This document shows, piece after piece, positions 27,000 to 37,140 of a stretch of DNA of 64,000 bases; within the stretch, counting starts at the first letter, position 1, and every line of letters starts with the position of its first letter. The notes under the pieces are model-generated. The model had not been told where the DNA came from. It ran no database searches and saw nothing but the letters and a program-made list of their open reading frames with translations. A program made the translations under genes and the position numbers. Location: assembly GCA_947460875.1 (NCBI GenBank), contig CANHGR010000008.1, positions 22,938-86,937 on the forward strand, given 5' to 3'. The stretch is from Sphingobacteriaceae bacterium (GTDB lineage: Bacteria > Bacteroidota > Bacteroidia > Sphingobacteriales > Sphingobacteriaceae).

Positions 27000-28169
27000 T
27001 TATTTTAAAGCCAATTTATTATCTCCAACAACGCTTTTTTGCGCCATTTGAAGCTCCATTTTTACATCGTCGTTATAATATAATTGTTGTTGCGCCAACC
27101 AATCCTGATACTCTGCCGCACTAACAACACGAACATTCTTTTGCATATTCCAATGACCCGATCCACAGATCTTTGCACATAACAGCAAGTAGTTATACTT
27201 AGGATCGTTTTCCATCGTGCGCATTTCTTCAGTTGTGTATTTCGGAGTAAACTGGAAATGCGTTGGCATGCCTGGTACAGCATTGACTTGTACTCGGAAT
27301 GCTGGCATGTAAAAACTATGTAAAACATCCTTTGCGTTTATTGTAAAGCGAACCGGCTGATTTACAGGAATGACTATTTCATCTGCCATTTTATCATCCC
27401 AGCTAGCGTTATCGCTAAAGTCTATACCTAGACCATTGGCTGCGGTTGTCTTTTTATAATTGCGGGCACCAACTTTGTTGTCTGCTCCGGAATAACGAAT
27501 CGTCCAATTGTATTGTTGACCAGTAACCTCTATACTAAGTGCTTTCTTTTGTTCGTCTTCAGGCACTTCTGTTATTCCTTTCCAGGTAAAAAATCCTAAA
27601 ACAACTAGATATGTCAAAACGATCGCAGGAACTATAGTCCACCATCTTTCAAGCGTATTGTTATGTGGATAAAAATATGCCTTCTTCTTTTTAGAATTAG
27701 GGTATTTAATCGCAAAACCAAACAAGGCGATATGAGTCAGGACAAATACAATCGTAGTGATTATAAGTGTAACATTAAACATACTATCAATATCGTCTCC
27801 ATGTACCGACGCGGACACGGAATGGCTCATCACACCGTGAACTGAGTAAGACCAATAAGTTCCGAATAATCCGGCTATCAAAAACACACCGAATAATGCC
27901 CCATTAATTTTGTTCCAATTGGCCTTTGACTTTTTACCTTGAAGTTCGCTGTTCAGATCATGTAATTTAAAAACCTTTCCAATCACGACAATGAACACGC
28001 AGAATAAAATAAACAAAAGCGAATAGTAAGCTGCCGTCTTGTATGCAGCTGAATAAACCGCAGGAGCAAGTTCTGATTGAGCCAGTACTGGCGACGTTGC
28101 ACATAGCGCAAGTACTATTAACCCCGTTAAAAGATTAGCCCTAAGCTTTAAAAAATTTCTCAATCCCAT
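27000..28169 (-). CDS. coxB: Cytochrome c oxidase subunit II
   Basis: 389 residues. A signal peptide precedes several membrane helices (unusually, at least four hydrophobic stretches before the cupredoxin domain). The CuA site reads HSFYMPAFRVQ for the first His and CAKICGSGHWNM for the two Cys, His and Met. The family's usual Glu between the cysteines (CxExC) is Lys here. It takes electrons from cytochrome c and passes them to subunit I. No haem c motif is fused, so this is not a caa3 type with its own cytochrome domain. It follows actF. Confidence 0.92.
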   Translation of the reverse strand: MGLRNFLKLRANLLTGLIVLALCATSPVLAQSELAPAVYSAAYKTAAYYSLLFILFCVFIVVIGKVFKLHDLNSELQGKKSKANWNKINGALFGVFLIAGLFGTYWSYSVHGVMSHSVSASVHGDDIDSMFNVTLIITTIVFVLTHIALFGFAIKYPNSKKKKAYFYPHNNTLERWWTIVPAIVLTYLVVLGFFTWKGITEVPEDEQKKALSIEVTGQQYNWTIRYSGADNKVGARNYKKTTAANGLGIDFSDNASWDDKMADEIVIPVNQPVRFTINAKDVLHSFYMPAFRVQVNAVPGMPTHFQFTPKYTTEEMRTMENDPKYNYLLLCAKICGSGHWNMQKNVRVVSAAEYQDWLAQQQLYYNDDVKMELQMAQKSVVGDNKLALK

Positions 28170-28198
28170 TTTATAGACAATGTTTGTGAATACTTTAA

Positions 28199-29419
28199 TT
28201 ATATATGATGATGCAAACTTTCCTGCAAAAAAGGATGATTTGACGAAACCAGCGACTTCTTGCTTAATTGAGTAAGCATGAGGAACGTAAATAAACCTGC
28301 AAAACCCAAAGCAGTTCCAATTTCAATAATGCCAAAGCCACGATGTTCTGCTACAGTACCCGGCATGATCATCATATAATAATCCAACCAGTGGCCACAA
28401 AGCAACATGATACAAACGAACATCAACGTATTCATTTGCCTCTTCGAATCGCGAGTCATTAGAATCAAAATAGGCGCTAAAAAGTTAATTACTATGTTTA
28501 CCCAAAACCACGGCTTATAAGCGGGCTCCCATCGTTTGTAAAAATACACCGTTTCTTCGGGTATATTAGCATAATAGATCAGCAAAAATTGTGAAAACCA
28601 AACGTAAGTCCAGAAAATAGAAAATGCAAAGATGAACTTGCCAAGATCATGCAAATGATTCTCATTGATCCAAGTCATATAACCAGACTTCTTAAGTAGA
28701 ATTACTGTTAGTGTAATCGTGCACAAACCACTTACCCACATGGCAGCAAAATTGTACCAACCGAACATCGTTGAAAACCAATGCGCCTCTAAAGACATGA
28801 TTGTATCAAATGCCCATAGTGGAGTAGTAAATCCAAATATAATTAAGAAAATGATGGCGAATTTAAAGTTCTTTTTATAACTACTCAGACCACCCTCTAG
28901 GTCTTCATTATTTGAAAACTTAGTAATCACTCTCGCGAAGATGCTGTATATCCCTAGCAATAGTACCATACGAGTAAGGAAGAATGGCATATTTAAATAA
29001 GACGCCTTTCCTGCAATAATTGGGTCATAATTTGGATTTCCAACTTCGGTAATGCCTTCCTGATGCCAATGATGATAAAGATTATGGGTAAGTAAACCGG
29101 AAGCTGCAACAATAATAAGTATTACCGAGGCTATTGGTAATACTTTAGCAAATGCTTCAGGTATACGTAATAAGCCAGCAGACCAACCAGCCTGAGCCAC
29201 ATATTGAAGACAAATAAAGAATAAACCTGCAGCACAAACGCAGGTAAAGTAATAAGACATCAACAGCAGGTTTGCAAAAGTACGCTCTGCATTAGTATAC
29301 AGGCCAAAAGCAATAGCTAATACGCCAACAACTATAGCTATTAAACTCCAGGTCTTCGCTTTTCCTGTAAATTCGAATTCCTGCGTAAAATTATGAGTAT
29401 GATTATCGTGAGTTCCCAT
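28199..29419 (-). CDS. actF: Alternative complex III subunit ActF, membrane quinol-binding type
   Basis: 406 residues with about ten membrane helices, related to ActC/NrfD. Motifs include YNFAAMWVSGLCTITLTVILL, FAFSIFWTYVWFSQFLLIYY and WFWVNIVINFLAPILILMTR. The N-terminus is polar and His-rich (HDNHTHNF). In alternative complex III, ActF pairs with ActC in the membrane and helps connect the quinol oxidase to its partners. It lies last in actABCDEF and directly before coxB, which places complex III and the oxidase in one transcript. Confidence 0.9.
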   Translation of the reverse strand: MGTHDNHTHNFTQEFEFTGKAKTWSLIAIVVGVLAIAFGLYTNAERTFANLLLMSYYFTCVCAAGLFFICLQYVAQAGWSAGLLRIPEAFAKVLPIASVILIIVAASGLLTHNLYHHWHQEGITEVGNPNYDPIIAGKASYLNMPFFLTRMVLLLGIYSIFARVITKFSNNEDLEGGLSSYKKNFKFAIIFLIIFGFTTPLWAFDTIMSLEAHWFSTMFGWYNFAAMWVSGLCTITLTVILLKKSGYMTWINENHLHDLGKFIFAFSIFWTYVWFSQFLLIYYANIPEETVYFYKRWEPAYKPWFWVNIVINFLAPILILMTRDSKRQMNTLMFVCIMLLCGHWLDYYMMIMPGTVAEHRGFGIIEIGTALGFAGLFTFLMLTQLSKKSLVSSNHPFLQESLHHHI

Positions 29420-29427
29420 CTATTTAA

Positions 29428-30012
29428 CTACTGTAATTTTTGTAATTCGTGAACATACATAACAATTTTCCATCTTTCAGAAGGCTCAAGTTGAGAGCGG
29501 TGTGGGCCCATCAGATTGACGCCGTATGTGATTGTGTGAAAAATCTTGCCGTCTGTTAAATCCTTTACCGCACCACCGCGTGAGGACATTCCGGTTGAGT
29601 ATGAGGGCGGAGGCGGGAATTTATCCTGTTTAATTATGGATCCATCTCCTTTTCCTTCAGCTCCATGGCAATGTGAACACATGTTTTGATATAAAACCTT
29701 ACCCTGAGCAAGATTTGCTGGAGCTGCAGGAAGTGGATTGGTTAAGCTTACACCTGCTGCCTCGTAGCCTTCTATTGTGTTCGGATATTCAAAAAATCCA
29801 TCAAAGCCAACTGGAATAGTACCGGCAGGTGGAACCTGCGCTGTCTGCCCATTCTTAAAATTTTTGTTTGGCTGATCCGGATTATATGCAATTGGATCGT
29901 ACATATTACGTGCATACTCCCACCCTGTACTCCGTTTATCGCCACAGGAAGAAATAATAGCTGCACTAGCGACAACGATAAAAGCGGTGCCTAATATCCT
30001 CAGCTTATTCAT
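29428..30012 (-). CDS. actE: Alternative complex III subunit ActE, monohaem cytochrome c
   Basis: About 194 residues. A hydrophobic signal ends in ISSCG, a lipobox, so it is an outer-face lipoprotein. A single haem c motif, CSHCH, lies in GKVLYQNMCSHCHGAEGKGDG, with a downstream Met ligand candidate in GVNLMGPHRS. It carries electrons from the ActAB domains. An upstream in-frame start at 30054 is rejected in favour of ATG 30012 (MNKLRILG). The start overlaps the end of actD by 8 bases. Confidence 0.92.
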   Translation of the reverse strand: MNKLRILGTAFIVVASAAIISSCGDKRSTGWEYARNMYDPIAYNPDQPNKNFKNGQTAQVPPAGTIPVGFDGFFEYPNTIEGYEAAGVSLTNPLPAAPANLAQGKVLYQNMCSHCHGAEGKGDGSIIKQDKFPPPPSYSTGMSSRGGAVKDLTDGKIFHTITYGVNLMGPHRSQLEPSERWKIVMYVHELQKLQ

Positions 30013-30541
30013 AACTAACATATTTTCTATCATTGTGCTTAATTTCAACAGCACCAGCCTCTTTCAATAAACCATCTATTTTATCAGGAAATGGATTTGC
30101 CTTTGCATCGATAGCAATCACAAAACGATCGCTTGTTGCTTGTAAATCCATCACTCTTGGCGCACGTCCCGGAAACAAATGATTCGCAAAGAAAAATGTA
30201 CCTACCATTCCGAATGCGCAAAACAATACAGTCATTTCAAACATGATCGGAATAAAATCCGGAAAAGCAAATGAAGGCTTTCCACCGATATTCATAGGCC
30301 AGTCATAAACAAGCATATAATAGATCATAGAAAATGCTGTAAATGTTCCTGTAATCCCAAAGCAGAAAGCCGCAATTGGTAAACGTGATCTCTTCACGCC
30401 TAATTTTGCTTCTATACCGTGGATAGGCATCGGAGTAAAAACATCATAAATACCAATGTTATTTTCCTGCAATTTATCAATGCCATGCATCATATCGTCA
30501 GGATCTTCAAAGTGGCCTAAAATATATTTTGTGCTGCTCAT
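30005..30541 (-). CDS. actD: Alternative complex III subunit ActD (DUF3341)
   Basis: 178 residues. A soluble N-terminal part (YILGHFEDPDDMMHGIDKL, then DVFTPMPIHGIE) is followed by two membrane helices and a C-terminal soluble tail. This is the DUF3341 type that forms a small membrane subunit of the Act complex. It has no cofactor motif. It starts 2 bases after the actC stop and overlaps actE by 8 bases, typical of coupled translation. Confidence 0.92.
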   Translation of the reverse strand: MSSTKYILGHFEDPDDMMHGIDKLQENNIGIYDVFTPMPIHGIEAKLGVKRSRLPIAAFCFGITGTFTAFSMIYYMLVYDWPMNIGGKPSFAFPDFIPIMFEMTVLFCAFGMVGTFFFANHLFPGRAPRVMDLQATSDRFVIAIDAKANPFPDKIDGLLKEAGAVEIKHNDRKYVSYE

Positions 30542-30543
30542 TT

Positions 30544-32019
30544 TTAAATTTTTGCGTATTCTGGTTTTGGTATAACACTATCGTACTTCTCCAAAGATTG
30601 GAGATAGGCTTCGGCTTGTTCTGGATCAACTTTCTTATCTCTAATGAGTTTCTGTTTGGACTGGTCGCTTGAACTTTTCAACAGCAATTTAACCTCAGCC
30701 ATCGCGATAGCTGGGAGAACGCGTAAGAACAACAGGAACATAGTAAAAAACAGCCCAATTGAACCAATAAACACACATACATCTATTATCGACGGATAAA
30801 ACATAACCCAACTTGATGGCAAATAATCACGATGTAAGGAAGTCACGATAATTACAAATCGCTCAAACCACATCCCAATATTTACCACAATTGATAGTAT
30901 CCATGAAGCTGCGATGCTTGTCCGTACTTTCTTAAGCCAGAATAGCTGCGGAGAGATTACATTACATGTCATCATACTCCAATAAGCCCACCAATATGGT
31001 CCGCTTACACGATTAAGGAAAGCATACTGCTCATATTCAACACCTGAGTACCAGGCAATAAACAATTCTGTTAGATAAGCTACACCTACGATGGAACCTG
31101 TAAGAATGATGATCTTATTCATCGATTCAATATGGAACATCGTGATGTAATTTTCAAAATTCATTACCTTACGCGTTACAAGTAACAGCGTCTGAACCAT
31201 CGCAAAACCTGAAAATATCGCTCCCGCAACGAAGTACGGAGGGAAAATAGTGGTATGCCATCCCGGTACCAACGACGTTGCAAAGTCCATGGATACAATA
31301 GTATGAACTGAAAGTACGAGCGGTGTAGAAACACCGGCAAGGATTAAGGATACTGCTTCAAACCGTTGCCATGTTTTAACAGAACCATTCCATCCGAAAG
31401 ACATAATTGAATATATCCTGCGACGTAATCCTGTTGCACGGTCGCGTACTGTTGCGATATCTGGCAAAAGACCTGTATACCAAAACACCAATGACACAGA
31501 GAAGTAGGTCGAGATTGCAAAGACGTCCCATACTAATGGAGAGTTAAAATTAACCCATAATGACCCGAACTGATTCGGCAAAGGCAGTGGCCAGTAAGCT
31601 AGCCATGGACGCCCCATATGCGAAACAACATAAGTCGCCGCACAGATAACTGCGAAGATGGTCATCGCTTCTGCCGAACGATTTATTGAATTTCTCCAGT
31701 TCTGTCTAAATAATAACAATATTGCTGAAATCAGAGTTCCGGCATGACCGATACCTACCCACCAAACGAAGCCAGTGATATCCCAAGCCCAACCTACAGT
31801 TTTATTTAGACCCCAGGCACCAATCCCAGTCCAGAAAGTATATCCAACAGCAACTACCCAAAGTAATGCACCTAAGGCAGAAATTGTAAAACCAATCCAC
31901 CATGCTTTATTGGCTTTGTTTTCAACCGGAACCAGAATATCATTGGTGATTTTGGTATAGGTAATATTTTCACCGGTAATTAATGGTTCCCTTAATATCG
32001 ATTCGTGATGAGATGACAT
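30544..32019 (-). CDS. actC: Alternative complex III subunit ActC, NrfD/PsrC family
   Basis: 491 residues with about ten membrane helices. NrfD-type signatures: GITGFVWWVGIGHAGTLISA-like segment near helix 2 (here DITGFVWWVGIGHAG), YWPLPLPNQFGSLWVNFNSP and WERFVIIVTSLHRDYLPSSW. It provides the quinol-binding site of the Act complex and may move protons. It lies 17 bases after actB and 2 bases before actD. Confidence 0.93.
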   Translation of the reverse strand: MSSHHESILREPLITGENITYTKITNDILVPVENKANKAWWIGFTISALGALLWVVAVGYTFWTGIGAWGLNKTVGWAWDITGFVWWVGIGHAGTLISAILLLFRQNWRNSINRSAEAMTIFAVICAATYVVSHMGRPWLAYWPLPLPNQFGSLWVNFNSPLVWDVFAISTYFSVSLVFWYTGLLPDIATVRDRATGLRRRIYSIMSFGWNGSVKTWQRFEAVSLILAGVSTPLVLSVHTIVSMDFATSLVPGWHTTIFPPYFVAGAIFSGFAMVQTLLLVTRKVMNFENYITMFHIESMNKIIILTGSIVGVAYLTELFIAWYSGVEYEQYAFLNRVSGPYWWAYWSMMTCNVISPQLFWLKKVRTSIAASWILSIVVNIGMWFERFVIIVTSLHRDYLPSSWVMFYPSIIDVCVFIGSIGLFFTMFLLFLRVLPAIAMAEVKLLLKSSSDQSKQKLIRDKKVDPEQAEAYLQSLEKYDSVIPKPEYAKI

Positions 32020-32036
32020 ATCTTTAAATAATCAAT

Positions 32037-35000
32037 TTAAGCTTCTACTGTATTTCTAACTTTTACTTGATAACCGATACCAGGCTGAACATTAAGTTCT
32101 TCTAAAACATAATAAGTGCGCTCATTTCCCAGCGCCTTGCTAACTTCCGATTCCGGATCATTCATATCGCCAAAGATGATAGCACCTGCGCTACATGCCT
32201 GCTGGCATGCCATTTTGATATCACCATCCTTAAGAGTACGCTTTTCCATTTTTGCCTCGAGTTTACCGGCTTGTATCCGTTGGATACACATACTACATTT
32301 CTCCATTACACCACGAGAGCGTACGGTAACATCGGGATTTAGAACAAGTTGCGTAAACTCGTTGTTCATATAATTATCAAAGCGCGAATCATTCCAGTAG
32401 TTAAACCAGTTGAAACGACGCACTTTATACGGGCAATTGTTAGCGCAATAACGTGTGCCGACGCACCGGTTATAAGCCATGTGGTTCAACCCATCTGAAG
32501 AGTGAACTGTTGCAAGTACTGGACAAACTGTTTCGCAGGGGGCATGCTCGCAATGCTGACAAAGCATCGGCTGATGTACAACAGAAACGTTATCTAGATC
32601 TTCTAACTCAGAAATTTCCTTTTCTTCTGTATATGATTCACTACCTTCATTAAAACTATAATAACGGTCAATCCTAAGCCAGTGCATTTCACGGCGCTTA
32701 AGAACCTCTTCCCTTCCAACAACCGGTATGTTGTTCTCTACGTTACATGCAACGATACATGATCCACAACCTGTACAAGCATTCAGATCGATTGCCATTA
32801 CCCAATTGTGTCCAGTAATTGGTCTTTCATTCCACAGATCATAAGTCTTATGCTCTGTACCGTGATTTCCACTACCAGAATGAGGATCCTTCAAATAGCT
32901 ATTAAAGGTTGTTTCTCTGATAATATTTCTTCCTTCGTACGAGTGGTGAGTTTGAGTTTGTGCAAGCTCGTATGAGCCGCCGGTCTTTGTAATCGTTGCA
33001 CTAGTGTTGAATTGCAACGTTCCATTGACCATGCTGGCAAAAGGATAAGCATTTTTACCCACACCATCTCCTGCCTTTCCTACCTTGGTTCTACCATATC
33101 CTACTGCAATGGAAATCGTCCCTTGGGCCTGACCGGGTTGAAATAATACCGGAAGAGTAACGGTGTAACCATTTGCGCCCTTAATTTCAACAAGGTCGAA
33201 TTCTGTAACGCCAATCTTCTCCGCATATTTCGGCGCAATTGCCGCAAAATTATCCCAGGTTACTTTACTAACGGGATCAGGAAGTTCTTGTAAAAATGCA
33301 TTATTTGCATGCTTGCCGTCTAGAATTGCTGCATTTTGATAAAGCTGTACTTCTACATCTTTCGCTACAGCTTTACTTTGGTTAACAACTGTTTGTACAA
33401 CAGCGGTAATAGACTGATTGAAAGCATAAGAAGCGGATGGCATTTCGCCGCTGTACACAAAACCTGTCTGCAATAATTGCTTCCACGTTTTTCCGGCTCC
33501 AGGAAGAATATTTCTTTCCCAGTTATTTTTTACATATTGATAATAATCCTGAACTGAGTTGGCCGACCAAGTCAACAGACTTTGCTCTGCCTGGCGCGTG
33601 TCGTGTACCGGATTAATGGTCGGCTGAACGATTGTGTAAAGTCCTGAAATGACGCTCTCATCTCCCCAGGATTCCAAATAATTATGATTGGGAGCGATAA
33701 CATTACATAAAGCAGCTGTTTCATCTTCGCGATCGGCAAAAGAAACTTTTAGCGAAACTTTGTTCAAGCCATCAACAAACAACTTGTTGCTAAAATATTC
33801 ATAAGCAGGATTACTATTCAAAAAGAATACTGCCCCAACTTCGCCGCGATTCATCTCACTTATAAACTCTGCGAATTCTGAGTCATTTCCGGAGTAAAGT
33901 GTTACTGGATTATCAAGGTCGATTGTAGATCCGTAGCTTCCTAAAAATGAGTTTATTGCATTAACGATAGTTTGTACAGACACATCATTTGAACCAGAAA
34001 CCACTAGAGCTCTACCTTTTGCATTCAATAACTCTTTTGCTGCCAATTTAATTGCCTTATCTGCGATTACATTCTCCGAAAGGCTAACTCCTGCCAAGGC
34101 AATACCCGTAATCGCGCTATATAAGGCTAAAATTGCTACACCCTCTTCAGAAGGTTTAACCGGAATACGTGAATCTGCATTCGTACCGGTTAAGCTCATG
34201 CCAGTTTCAAACTGAATATGCCGAGACATTTTCTTATTTTTAAGAGATGCTCCGTTCCTGTTACTTACATACTGTCTTGTAAATTCTTGCGATGCGATCC
34301 ATGTACCTAGAAAATCAGCACCAAAACTTACAATGACATCTGCGTTGTCAAAACGGTACCTGGGTAGACCCGCTTTTCCAAAGCTATTTTCATTTGCCTT
34401 AATAATACCGGTGTACGATACAGGATCAACTTGAACAAGCTTAGCGGCCGGGAATTGCGCGATAAAATCTGCTATAACCGCTTTTGTTGAAGGGCTGCTA
34501 ATTGAAGACGATACAATGCGTAGCTTCTTGCCTGAAGCTTGTACCTTATTTAGTTCTCCCTGGACAAATGCATCAAGGGCTTTCCAAGATGTATTGGATT
34601 GATTTAATTTCGGACCTTTTAGTTTTGATACATCGTAAAGATCTAATACTGATGCTTGTGTATTAGGAGCTGTTCCATGATTTCCAAAAATTCCGTTAGG
34701 ATTTCCTTCAATTTTAATTGGCCGCCCTTCACGTGTTTTAACTAGAATACTTTGTCCATTATGGCTAGAAGCATAATAGTTAGGGATGCCAGGAACAATT
34801 TCCTCTGGCTTAACTAAATAAGGAATTGATTTATGCACCGGAGTTGGCTGGCATGCCGCCAACGTTACCGCTCCAAGTCCGAAGCCCAATGCCTTTAAGA
34901 AATCGCGACGTGGAGTTACACTACTTAACCCAGCGTCACTCAATACTTCCTCGATTGGAAGAGACTCTGCGAATTCGTTTTTATTGCTGCCAACGAAATC

Positions 35001-35054
35001 TGGCGTCTTTTGTAATTCTTCTATACCTTTCCAGTATTTTTTGTTGCTTTCCAT
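32037..35054 (-). CDS. actB: Alternative complex III subunit ActB, Tat-exported iron-sulfur protein
   Basis: 1005 residues. A twin-arginine signal (RRDFLKALGFGLGAVTLAAC) lies about 48 residues in, as in the TAT-variant-translocated group. The large N-terminal part resembles molybdopterin oxidoreductases but in this complex has no molybdenum cofactor. The C-terminal ferredoxin-like domain carries the cluster cysteines: CTGCGSCIVACNVEN, CQHCEHAPCETVCP, CVGTRYCANNCPYK, then CSMC and CQQAC. These pass electrons from quinol to the haems. It lies 34 bases downstream of actA. Confidence 0.95.
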   Translation of the reverse strand: MESNKKYWKGIEELQKTPDFVGSNKNEFAESLPIEEVLSDAGLSSVTPRRDFLKALGFGLGAVTLAACQPTPVHKSIPYLVKPEEIVPGIPNYYASSHNGQSILVKTREGRPIKIEGNPNGIFGNHGTAPNTQASVLDLYDVSKLKGPKLNQSNTSWKALDAFVQGELNKVQASGKKLRIVSSSISSPSTKAVIADFIAQFPAAKLVQVDPVSYTGIIKANENSFGKAGLPRYRFDNADVIVSFGADFLGTWIASQEFTRQYVSNRNGASLKNKKMSRHIQFETGMSLTGTNADSRIPVKPSEEGVAILALYSAITGIALAGVSLSENVIADKAIKLAAKELLNAKGRALVVSGSNDVSVQTIVNAINSFLGSYGSTIDLDNPVTLYSGNDSEFAEFISEMNRGEVGAVFFLNSNPAYEYFSNKLFVDGLNKVSLKVSFADREDETAALCNVIAPNHNYLESWGDESVISGLYTIVQPTINPVHDTRQAEQSLLTWSANSVQDYYQYVKNNWERNILPGAGKTWKQLLQTGFVYSGEMPSASYAFNQSITAVVQTVVNQSKAVAKDVEVQLYQNAAILDGKHANNAFLQELPDPVSKVTWDNFAAIAPKYAEKIGVTEFDLVEIKGANGYTVTLPVLFQPGQAQGTISIAVGYGRTKVGKAGDGVGKNAYPFASMVNGTLQFNTSATITKTGGSYELAQTQTHHSYEGRNIIRETTFNSYLKDPHSGSGNHGTEHKTYDLWNERPITGHNWVMAIDLNACTGCGSCIVACNVENNIPVVGREEVLKRREMHWLRIDRYYSFNEGSESYTEEKEISELEDLDNVSVVHQPMLCQHCEHAPCETVCPVLATVHSSDGLNHMAYNRCVGTRYCANNCPYKVRRFNWFNYWNDSRFDNYMNNEFTQLVLNPDVTVRSRGVMEKCSMCIQRIQAGKLEAKMEKRTLKDGDIKMACQQACSAGAIIFGDMNDPESEVSKALGNERTYYVLEELNVQPGIGYQVKVRNTVEA

Positions 35055-35088
35055 TTAAGCTATAAAGTATACGTACTTTTTATTCTAA

Positions 35089-36366
35089 TTAATAATGGCA
35101 TTTGCCGCATTCAATACCGCCTAGCAGTGATGCAGTGATCTTATCTCCCTTTTTCAATTTCTCATGAGCGGCGATAAGATCATCGTAATAAGCATTGTCC
35201 TTATGGTTTACTTCAGTTTCCTTATGGCAATTGATACACCATTTCATTGTTAGCGGAGAATATTGGTAAACCTCTGCCATTGTTTCAATCGGACCATGGC
35301 ATTTCTGACATTCTATTCCTGCAACGCTTACGTGCTGTGAGTGATTGAAATAAGCAAGATCAGGCAAATTGTGGATTCGAATCCATTCAACAGGTCTTTG
35401 ATTCGCACCGTACTGACTCGTTTTAGGATCGTAATCTAAAGCGGTATATATCTTTTGAATCTCTGGAGAAATCTCACCATTGTATTTCTCAGTTGCTTGA
35501 ACATAGTTATGACAATTCATACAAACGTTAAGCGATGGAATCGAAGCATTTTTAGATTTGAATGCGCCTGAATGGCAATACTGACAATTTATCTGATTCA
35601 AACCAGCATGTAATTGATGCGAAAATTTAATAGGCTGCACCGGTTGATATCCCTGATGCACACCCGTATTCCACATTCCCTTTAATCCCACAGCACTTAG
35701 AAATATCACTGAAAGAATAATAGTAAAGAAGATGAACTTTTTGTTCTTCACCAGATGATTAAAATTGCTCAAACCAGAAGACTCAGTCTGTACTTCCAAC
35801 AGTTCAAGCTCTGCATCCGGTCCGTCAATCAATAATTTTTCTAGAGTTGCAATAACGCGGTTAAGCGCTAAAATAATAAATAATGCAATGAGGATAACTG
35901 CGATCAGGCCGATGATCATGTATGTATTAATACCTCCATCAGAAGATGTAACTGCTGCTGCTCCTGCGGCCGAACTAGTTGCTGCTGCGGCTAGCGGCTT
36001 CTCTCCTTCTGTTTTAATATATGCCAGAATACTTAAGATATTACCTTCAGTAAGCATCGGCATTGGAGTCATCAGCATTTTATTGTTCTCGTTGTACAGT
36101 TGAACAGCCGTTGGATCTCCCGAAGCAATCATCGCCGGAGCATTTTTTATCCACTTAAGCAACCAAGCTTCCTCTCGACGTTCGTTTACGCCTTTCAAAG
36201 CAGGCCCGGTCATCTTACGATCTAAGGCATGACAGCTTTTGCAATTTTTCTGAAAAAGGGCAGCACCTTCAGTTGCATCCTGCGCCATCAAGGTATTGAT
36301 ACCAAAAAAGCAGATTATAACTAAAGATTGTACAACACTTCTAAAAAACAATGAGATGCTTCTCAT
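35089..36366 (-). CDS. actA: Alternative complex III subunit ActA, multihaem cytochrome c
   Basis: 425 residues with a signal peptide and six CxxCH motifs: CKSCH near the N-terminus, then CQYCH, CMNCH, CQKCH, CINCH and CGKCH. The first belongs to a monohaem class I-like domain (residues about 30-110). A membrane helix follows, and the other five form the pentahaem c7-like domain usual for ActA. The extra N-terminal haem domain is closely matched by the separate cytochrome gene at 36468-37076. ActA passes electrons to the oxidase or to soluble cytochrome c. Confidence 0.93.
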   Translation of the reverse strand: MRSISLFFRSVVQSLVIICFFGINTLMAQDATEGAALFQKNCKSCHALDRKMTGPALKGVNERREEAWLLKWIKNAPAMIASGDPTAVQLYNENNKMLMTPMPMLTEGNILSILAYIKTEGEKPLAAAATSSAAGAAAVTSSDGGINTYMIIGLIAVILIALFIILALNRVIATLEKLLIDGPDAELELLEVQTESSGLSNFNHLVKNKKFIFFTIILSVIFLSAVGLKGMWNTGVHQGYQPVQPIKFSHQLHAGLNQINCQYCHSGAFKSKNASIPSLNVCMNCHNYVQATEKYNGEISPEIQKIYTALDYDPKTSQYGANQRPVEWIRIHNLPDLAYFNHSQHVSVAGIECQKCHGPIETMAEVYQYSPLTMKWCINCHKETEVNHKDNAYYDDLIAAHEKLKKGDKITASLLGGIECGKCHY

Positions 36367-36467
36367 ATGGAATATTTGTGCTAAAATTTAATAATATCGA
36401 ATTGTTGCTTCTGAGCCAACCCATCCGGTGACCAATGTGTATTTATTCAGATTTAAGTTCTGTTAAC

Positions 36468-37076
36468 TCAATGTGTGTTTTGATTAGATTTCGAGCCATT
36501 ATCAGACGATTCACGCCTCTTAGCTAACATCCGCTCTAGGGTCCCGATAATACGATTTAGTACTCCGATAATCAGGAACGCTATAACAATGATGATAAGC
36601 AATCCAATAAGCATAAAATCGCTCACCCCGCTTGAATCTCCACTTGCTGCTGCGGTGGCCGTTCCATCGCCGGAAGCGGCAGGGACTGAAGGGGCTGCAG
36701 TCTTCGCTTCCTCGGATTTAACGTAGGCAAGAATACTTAGAATATTACCCTCAGTTAACATTGGCTGAGGCGGCATCATCATTTTATTGTTGTCGTTGAA
36801 AAGCTTAACAGCAGCAGGATCGCCGGTGGCAATCATTGCTGGAGCATTTTTTATCCATGTAAGCAACCATTTCTCATCATGTCGTTCGCTAATGCCCTTT
36901 AACGCAGGGCCAACCATTTTGCGTTCAATGGCGTGACAGCTTTTACAATTCTTCTGGAAAAGTGCGGCTCCTTCTGCAACATCCTGGGCGAAGCTAGCCT
37001 GAATAAGTGATAGCCCAGAAATGGTGAATAGGGTTGCCTTTATCATATTCTTAAAAAACATGTTGCTGTTCTTCAT
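36468..37076 (-). CDS. Monohaem cytochrome c, paralogue of the ActA N-terminal region
   Basis: 202 residues with a signal peptide, one haem motif (ALFQKNCKSCHAIERKM) and a Met-rich ligand region (NKMMMPPQPMLTEGNILS). A low-complexity Ala/Ser linker and one membrane helix follow (MLIGLLIIIVIAFLIIGVLN). The whole order and much of the wording match residues 25-175 of ActA (for example GPALKG, WIKNAPAMIA, GNILSILAY). It was most likely born by partial duplication. It is 101 bases upstream of actA and may be the first gene of the operon. It could be an electron carrier between complex III and the oxidase. Confidence 0.9.
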   Translation of the reverse strand: MKNSNMFFKNMIKATLFTISGLSLIQASFAQDVAEGAALFQKNCKSCHAIERKMVGPALKGISERHDEKWLLTWIKNAPAMIATGDPAAVKLFNDNNKMMMPPQPMLTEGNILSILAYVKSEEAKTAAPSVPAASGDGTATAAASGDSSGVSDFMLIGLLIIIVIAFLIIGVLNRIIGTLERMLAKRRESSDNGSKSNQNTH

Positions 37077-37140
37077 ATAGAGTGATTACTAAAGTTTTTA
37101 CTTATCGTCAGATTATTGACTAAAAGCCCTTTTCGGTTGA

